A stretch of 34,414 bases of DNA from positions 1-34,414 of the forward strand of contig JAFIFJ010000150.1 in assembly GCA_020832085.1 (NCBI GenBank), in the 5' to 3' direction. A program made the position numbers and the translations under genes. Numbering within the stretch: the stretch's first letter is position 1; every line of letters starts with the position of its first letter. The notes beneath the pieces were generated by a model. It saw only the letters and a list, made by a program, of their open reading frames with translations, was not told the DNA's origin and did no database searches. Shown here piece after piece: positions 30,319 to 34,414 of the stretch. The DNA is from Gammaproteobacteria bacterium (GTDB taxonomy: Bacteria > Pseudomonadota > Gammaproteobacteria > Pseudomonadales > Azotimanducaceae).

Positions 30319-32727
30319 TCAGAAGTCCCGTCGGACCTCCAGCCTGACCTGCCGGCCGCGATCGAACATGCCTTCGAAGGCCTGGAAGGCGGTGCCGTGA
30401 ATGCCGGTGATCAGATACTTCTCGTTGCCGAGATTGCGTCCGCTCAGGACCGCTGACCAGGACCGGCTCGGGCTGTGCCAGCGCATGCTGGCATCGAGGA
30501 GATGATAGCTGCCGGTTTTCAGCTGGGGCGAGTTGAAGGCGTCATTGAAGGAGGACGCGCGGTAGCTCCAGTCGATGCGGGTGACCAGTTCGCCGAGGTC
30601 CGCCAGCTCGAAGGCCTTCGAGACGCCCAGGCTGGCGGTGAAGTCGGGCACGCGCTCGAAGTCGAAGTCCTCGCCGATCAGGGTCAACGCCGTATCGATG
30701 CGATCGTAGCCGGCATCGAGCCAAGCGAGACTGGCATCGATGAGCCAGCCGTCTCCGGGTGCGGCCTGCAGCTCGAGTTCGAGCCCCTTGATGGTGGCCT
30801 TGCCGATGTTCTCGGTGACCGGCGCGACGCTGTTGAAGACCTGCACCTGCAGGTCCTCGTAGTCGGTCCAGAAGATGGCGCCGTTGAAGCGCAGGCGGCG
30901 ATCGAACAGGCGCGACTTGAAGCCGATCTCATAGACCTCGACGAACTCCGGATCGTAGGTGGGAATGAGATCGAGGTCCGGGGTGCCGGGTGGCGCCGTG
31001 AAGCCGGCCACCACCGGCGGGAAGACGCGCTGGGTGAAGCCGCCGGACTTGAAGCCCTCGGAGTAGCTGGCGTAGAGCATGAGTTCTTCTGAGACGTCAT
31101 AGGAGAGGCTCACCATGGGGGTGAATTCCTTGATGGTGATGCTCTTCTTCACCGCCGGCAGGATGGGCTCGCCGGCCTGCAGGAAGGGTGCGTCCAACGC
31201 CGCCAGCGGGTTGCCGGGCGGCACCACTTCGCTGATGCCCGCGAAGTAGTTCTGGAAAATCACCTGCTGGGGCAGGAAGGATTTCTTCTCGTCGGTGTAA
31301 CGACCGCCGACGGTGAGCTGCATCTGCTCGGTGACGTCGTAGCTGATCTGGGCGAAGCCGGCCCAGGCGCGGTTGTCGAACTTGCCGCCGGACTGGAAGT
31401 TGGAAACTGTGAAGTCGAGGATGTTGACGTTGTCGCCGTCCTCCTCGAAGTAGTAGAAGCCGACGATCCAGTTCATGCGATCCCGGCTGCCGATGAGCTG
31501 CAGCTCCTGGGTGATCTGGGTCTGCTCCAGGTCGTCGAAGTATTGCGCGATGCGATGGGGAGAGTGATCGCCGTCGCGGGCGAAGCTGGCATCGAGGTCG
31601 CGCCAGGCGGTGATGGACTTCAGCGTGATGTCCGGCGTCAGCTCCCAGCTCAAAGTTGCCGCGGCGGCATACAGGTCACTCTTGGAAAATGCGGGTGCCG
31701 TGCCTTCGTTGAGTCCATCGGTGCCGATGAAGCGGGCATCGAAGCAGTTGGGTGCGTCCGGGTTGGACCTGATGCCATTGCCCGCCGGGTCGGTGGCGGC
31801 GCAGGGCAGGCCGGGAGCAGTGGCGCCGGCGGTAACGTTGTGGATGAAGGCCATGGGCGGCGGAGGTGCCGCCACCACGCCGTCGAGCTGGCTCAAGTCC
31901 GTGAAGTCGATGTCCAGCAGACGCAGGGCCGGGCCGTTCTCCCGGCTGCGGGTAGCCTCGAAGCTGAAGTCGCCGCTGAAGCGGTCGTTGGGCTCCCAGG
32001 CCAGGGCAATGCGGCCGGTGAGGGTGTCGTCGTCACCGAGATCGATGCCGTCCCGCCGCTTGACGTAGCCGTCCTGCTTCAGGGAGGCGGCCGTGATGCG
32101 GGCAGCCAGGGTGTCGTTCACGGGGATGTGCAGCGCGCCCTTGATGCGCCGGAGGTCGTCGCTGCCGCCGGTGACGGACAGATACCCTTCGAGGTCGCCG
32201 CCGGGCTCGGGCTTGACCGTCGTGACGGAGATCGCGCCGCCGATGGTGTTGCGGCCGAACAGCGTACCCTGGGGGCCCCGCAGCACTTCGAGGCGCTCGA
32301 TATCGACGATGTCGAGAATGGCGCCTACGGAACGCGCCACGTAGACGCCATCCACATACAGTCCCACGCCCGGTTCCGTGGTGGGGAGAAACTCCTTCTG
32401 GCCGATGCCCCGCAGGTAGATCGCGGCGGAGTTGGAGGCGCCGCCGAAGCTGGGATTGTTCTCCAGCGTCAGGCTGGGGACGAACTTGGCGACGTCGTCG
32501 AGCCGGTCGACGCCCCGGTACTCCAGCGCCTCACCGCCGTAGGCGGAAATGGCAATGGGTGCGCTCTGGAGATCTTCCGTGCGCATGCGTGCGGTGACGA
32601 CGATCTCCTCGACCATGCGGCCGGCGCGTTCGCGGGCGGTTTCGGCAGCCGCTGCAGCGGTGGAGCCGGCACAAAGCAGGAGCGCGGCAGGGAGCGCGAT
32701 GCCCCTGCGGACGGTGGTGTTGGTCAT
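30319..32727 (-). CDS. TonB-dependent outer-membrane receptor
   Basis: An 802-residue protein. It has signal peptide MTNTTVRRGIALPAALLLCA, plug start RMVEEIVVTARMRTEDLQSA, and plug motifs GVGLYVDGVYVARSVGAILD and VLRGPQGTLFGRNTIGGAIS. The barrel ends DRGRQVRLEVRRDF. AAGGGGGT precedes the ATG. Known role: TonB-driven import; the ligand is unknown. It lies between trpB2 upstream (90-base gap with 14-base repeats) and the AhpD-like gene downstream (28-base gap), which points to one catabolic or scavenging unit. Confidence 0.95.
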   Translation of the reverse strand: MTNTTVRRGIALPAALLLCAGSTAAAAAETARERAGRMVEEIVVTARMRTEDLQSAPIAISAYGGEALEYRGVDRLDDVAKFVPSLTLENNPSFGGASNSAAIYLRGIGQKEFLPTTEPGVGLYVDGVYVARSVGAILDIVDIERLEVLRGPQGTLFGRNTIGGAISVTTVKPEPGGDLEGYLSVTGGSDDLRRIKGALHIPVNDTLAARITAASLKQDGYVKRRDGIDLGDDDTLTGRIALAWEPNDRFSGDFSFEATRSRENGPALRLLDIDFTDLSQLDGVVAAPPPPMAFIHNVTAGATAPGLPCAATDPAGNGIRSNPDAPNCFDARFIGTDGLNEGTAPAFSKSDLYAAAATLSWELTPDITLKSITAWRDLDASFARDGDHSPHRIAQYFDDLEQTQITQELQLIGSRDRMNWIVGFYYFEEDGDNVNILDFTVSNFQSGGKFDNRAWAGFAQISYDVTEQMQLTVGGRYTDEKKSFLPQQVIFQNYFAGISEVVPPGNPLAALDAPFLQAGEPILPAVKKSITIKEFTPMVSLSYDVSEELMLYASYSEGFKSGGFTQRVFPPVVAGFTAPPGTPDLDLIPTYDPEFVEVYEIGFKSRLFDRRLRFNGAIFWTDYEDLQVQVFNSVAPVTENIGKATIKGLELELQAAPGDGWLIDASLAWLDAGYDRIDTALTLIGEDFDFERVPDFTASLGVSKAFELADLGELVTRIDWSYRASSFNDAFNSPQLKTGSYHLLDASMRWHSPSRSWSAVLSGRNLGNEKYLITGIHGTAFQAFEGMFDRGRQVRLEVRRDF

Positions 32728-32746
32728 GATGAGCGACCCCCTTGTC

Positions 32747-32788
32747 GCGTTGTCTTTATGGCGTTGTTCTTATCGCGTTGACCTTGTT
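32747..32788. repeat. Three imperfect 14-base tandem repeats upstream of the receptor
   Basis: GCGTTGTCTTTATG, GCGTTGTTCTTATC and GCGTTGACCTTGTT follow each other in the gap between trpB2 and the receptor. Evenly spaced direct repeats in a 5' region can be regulator sites or slippage products. No regulator gene lies next to them. Confidence 0.7.
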
Positions 32789-32817
32789 GGTTCGGGCTCT
32801 GTCGGGCCGGCGGATCC

Positions 32818-34179
32818 TCAGGCGATGACCGGCACTGACTTCATGGCTTCGGCCAGATCGGCGTCGGAGAGATCGAGATCCACCATCTCGCCGCTCAGGT
32901 ACTTGTCGTAGGCCGCCAGATCGAGATGACCATGACCGCAGAGGGCGGTGAGGATGACTTTCTCTTCACCGCTGGCCTTGCAGGCCAACGCCTCCCGGAT
33001 GGCCGCCGCGATGGCATGGGTGGGCTCCGGCGCCGGCACGATGCCTTCAGTGCGGGCGAACTGCAGAGCGCCGGCGAAACATTCCGTCTGGGGAATGGAG
33101 ATCGCCTCCACCAGGCCGAGCTGGTAGACGTGGGATACCAGCGGGGCCATGCCGTGATAGCGCAGGCCACCGGCGTGGATGGGCTCGGGAATGAAGTCGT
33201 GACCCAGGGTGTGCATCTTCATCAGCGGCGTGAGTCCGGCGGTATCGCCGAAGTCGTAGCGGTACTGGCCCTTGGTCAACGTCGGGCAGGCCGACGGCTC
33301 CACGCAGCGGATCACCGGATTCATCCTGCCGGCGAGCTTCTCCCGCAGGAAGGGGAAGGCGAGGCCGCCGAAGTTGGAGCCGCCGCCGGTGCATCCCACG
33401 AGTACATCAGGCGTTTCGCCCACCTTGGCGAGCTGCAGCAGGGCCTCCTCACCAATGATGGTCTGGTGCAGCAGGACGTGGTTGAGCACGCTGCCCAAGG
33501 CATAACGGACGCTGGGATCGGCCACCGCTTCGCTGACGGCCTCGGAAATGGCAATGCCCAGGGAGCCGGGATGATCCGGGTCCTTCGCCAGCAGGGAGCG
33601 GCCGAACTCCGTGAGATTCGACGGGCTCGGGTGGACCTTGCCGCCCCAGATTTCCATCATGGTGCGACGATAGGGCTTGGCGCGGTAGGACGCGGCAACC
33701 TGCCAGATCTCACATTCGAGCCCGAACTGGGCACAGGCGAAGGCCAGGGAGCTGCCCCACTGGCCGGCACCGGTTTCGGTGGTGAGTTTGCGGATGCCTT
33801 CCTGGGCGTTGTAGTACACCTGGGGGACTGCGGTGTTGGGCTTGTGGGAGCCGGCCGGGCTCACGCCTTCGTACTTGTAGAAGATCTTCGCCGGCGTGCC
33901 GAGCAGCTTTTCGAGGCGCCGGGCCCGGAACAGGGGGCTTGGCCGCCATAGGCGATAGACATCGAGCACCGCTTCGGGAATGTCGATGTAGCGCTCGGTG
34001 CTCATCTCCTGCTCGATCAGGGCCTTGGGAAACAGCGCTGCGAAATCCTCGCCGGTGGCGGGCTGCAGGGTGCCCGGATGCAGCGGCGGCGGCAGCGGTT
34101 CCGGCAGATCCGGCGCAATGTTGTACCAGCGCGTCGGCATCTCGTGCTCTTCGAGGAGGATCTTGGTGTAGTCGTTCAT
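32818..34179 (-). CDS. trpB2: TrpB2-type tryptophan synthase beta-like PLP enzyme
   Basis: A 453-residue protein. The long N-terminal extension typical of TrpB2 is seen as [20 protein letters not shown] and [20 protein letters not shown]. Core motifs are [36 protein letters not shown] with the PLP lysine near 113, [20 protein letters not shown] and [20 protein letters not shown]. Known role: condensation of indole and serine, with TrpB2 enzymes often acting without TrpA as indole salvage or serine/phosphoserine lyases. No trpA is seen. It is first of the operon with a TonB receptor and AhpD-like protein. An IS end lies about 100 bases upstream. Confidence 0.92.
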   Translation of the reverse strand: MNDYTKILLEEHEMPTRWYNIAPDLPEPLPPPLHPGTLQPATGEDFAALFPKALIEQEMSTERYIDIPEAVLDVYRLWRPSPLFRARRLEKLLGTPAKIFYKYEGVSPAGSHKPNTAVPQVYYNAQEGIRKLTTETGAGQWGSSLAFACAQFGLECEIWQVAASYRAKPYRRTMMEIWGGKVHPSPSNLTEFGRSLLAKDPDHPGSLGIAISEAVSEAVADPSVRYALGSVLNHVLLHQTIIGEEALLQLAKVGETPDVLVGCTGGGSNFGGLAFPFLREKLAGRMNPVIRCVEPSACPTLTKGQYRYDFGDTAGLTPLMKMHTLGHDFIPEPIHAGGLRYHGMAPLVSHVYQLGLVEAISIPQTECFAGALQFARTEGIVPAPEPTHAIAAAIREALACKASGEEKVILTALCGHGHLDLAAYDKYLSGEMVDLDLSDADLAEAMKSVPVIA

Positions 34180-34279
34180 CAGTACCTGTCCGTCTTGGGC
34201 TGCGAGTGGGCCGCGCTCGGGCGACCGGAGATGATAGGGGCGTGCTGCGGCGAGCGAAAGCGGGATTTCCCTCCTGTAG

Positions 34280-34324
34280 CTGCAAAGCCATAATGTCCCC
34301 TCCCTGCAAAGCTAAAGTGTCCCC
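34280..34324 (+). repeat. Two 21-base direct repeats at the end of an insertion element
   Basis: CTGCAAAGCCATAATGTCCC and CTGCAAAGCTAAAGTGTCCC (each plus C) lie 24 bases apart, just upstream of a transposase-like start. They look like terminal/subterminal transposase sites. The outer end is probably near 34275. Confidence 0.6.
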
Positions 34325-34344
34325 TTTTGTCCGGGGCACCGCGC

Positions 34345-34414
34345 ATGAGTGGGGATCTGACCTTGAGCCTGCGAGAGATCGATCGTCTCGGTGTGTTGGA
34401 ACAGCTGGCGTGTG
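34345..34414 (+). CDS. N-terminus of an ISNCY-type transposase, cut by the window edge
   Basis: The frame from ATG 34345 reads MSGDLTLSLREIDRLGVLEQ then LAC and stays open to the edge. The L-S-x-R-E-x-x-R-L pattern resembles the start of ISNCY-family helix-turn-helix transposases. The assignment rests on 23 residues plus the repeats upstream, so it is tentative. Confidence 0.45.
   Translation, partial: MSGDLTLSLREIDRLGVLEQLAC

Noticed and set aside
31543..32781. Plus-strand frame (412 codons) opposite the third TonB receptor
   Set aside because: Shadow frame; the receptor has a signal peptide, plug motifs and a barrel end on the other strand.

Overview
The window looks like a GC-rich proteobacterial chromosome, most likely a gammaproteobacterium. 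The reasons are Wza/Wzc-type polysaccharide export, a tRNA-Val/tRNA-Asp pair with encoded CCA ends, TacAT, CysE, NadK, and three large TonB-dependent receptors with the 'EEIVVTA' plug start seen in oligotrophic and hydrocarbon-associated Gram-negatives. The genus cannot be fixed from the sequence alone.

Layout. 1-2300 is accessory DNA: the end of an IS3-family element inserted in an IS66-family transposase, a decayed copy of the 3' end of the neighbouring tyrosine-kinase gene, and an intact tacAT toxin-antitoxin pair. 2319-12721 is an exopolysaccharide locus: Wzc-like co-polymerase/BY-kinase, a secreted Gly-rich unknown, an outer-membrane barrel, a Wza-like export protein, a DegT-type aminotransferase, a WcaJ-type sugar transferase, a VanZ-like protein and a CpsB-type PHP phosphatase expected to reverse the kinase. 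An Rpn-family nuclease with an in-frame repeat tract sits inside it. 12859-14522 has a coiled-coil unknown and a tRNA operon with a clear promoter and a partial tRNA-Asp copy beside it. 14665-18617 is a TonB receptor plus TPR/2OG-oxygenase operon. 18925-24523 mixes a membrane-anchored helical protein, cysE, nadK, a calcineurin-like phosphatase and a Wzy/WaaL-like membrane protein that may belong functionally to the polysaccharide locus. 24648-26905 is a compact xdhC / pRiA4b-ORF3 / mocA-like operon with no molybdoenzyme in view. 27104-34179 has a TonB receptor facing a trpB2-TonB receptor-AhpD-like operon. The right edge enters another insertion element.

The most unusual non-coding signal is a repeat family built on GGACATCCA/TGGATGTCC. 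It occurs as three arrays (14584-14650, 19703-19793, 19868-19956). Each has one inverted head copy making a hairpin, followed by 2-3 direct copies about 22-23 nt apart. Two arrays lie immediately 3' of minus-strand stop codons, in the same orientation. The second notable signal is the degenerate kinase-tail duplicate, which leaves tacAT bracketed by direct repeats of the kinase 3' end.
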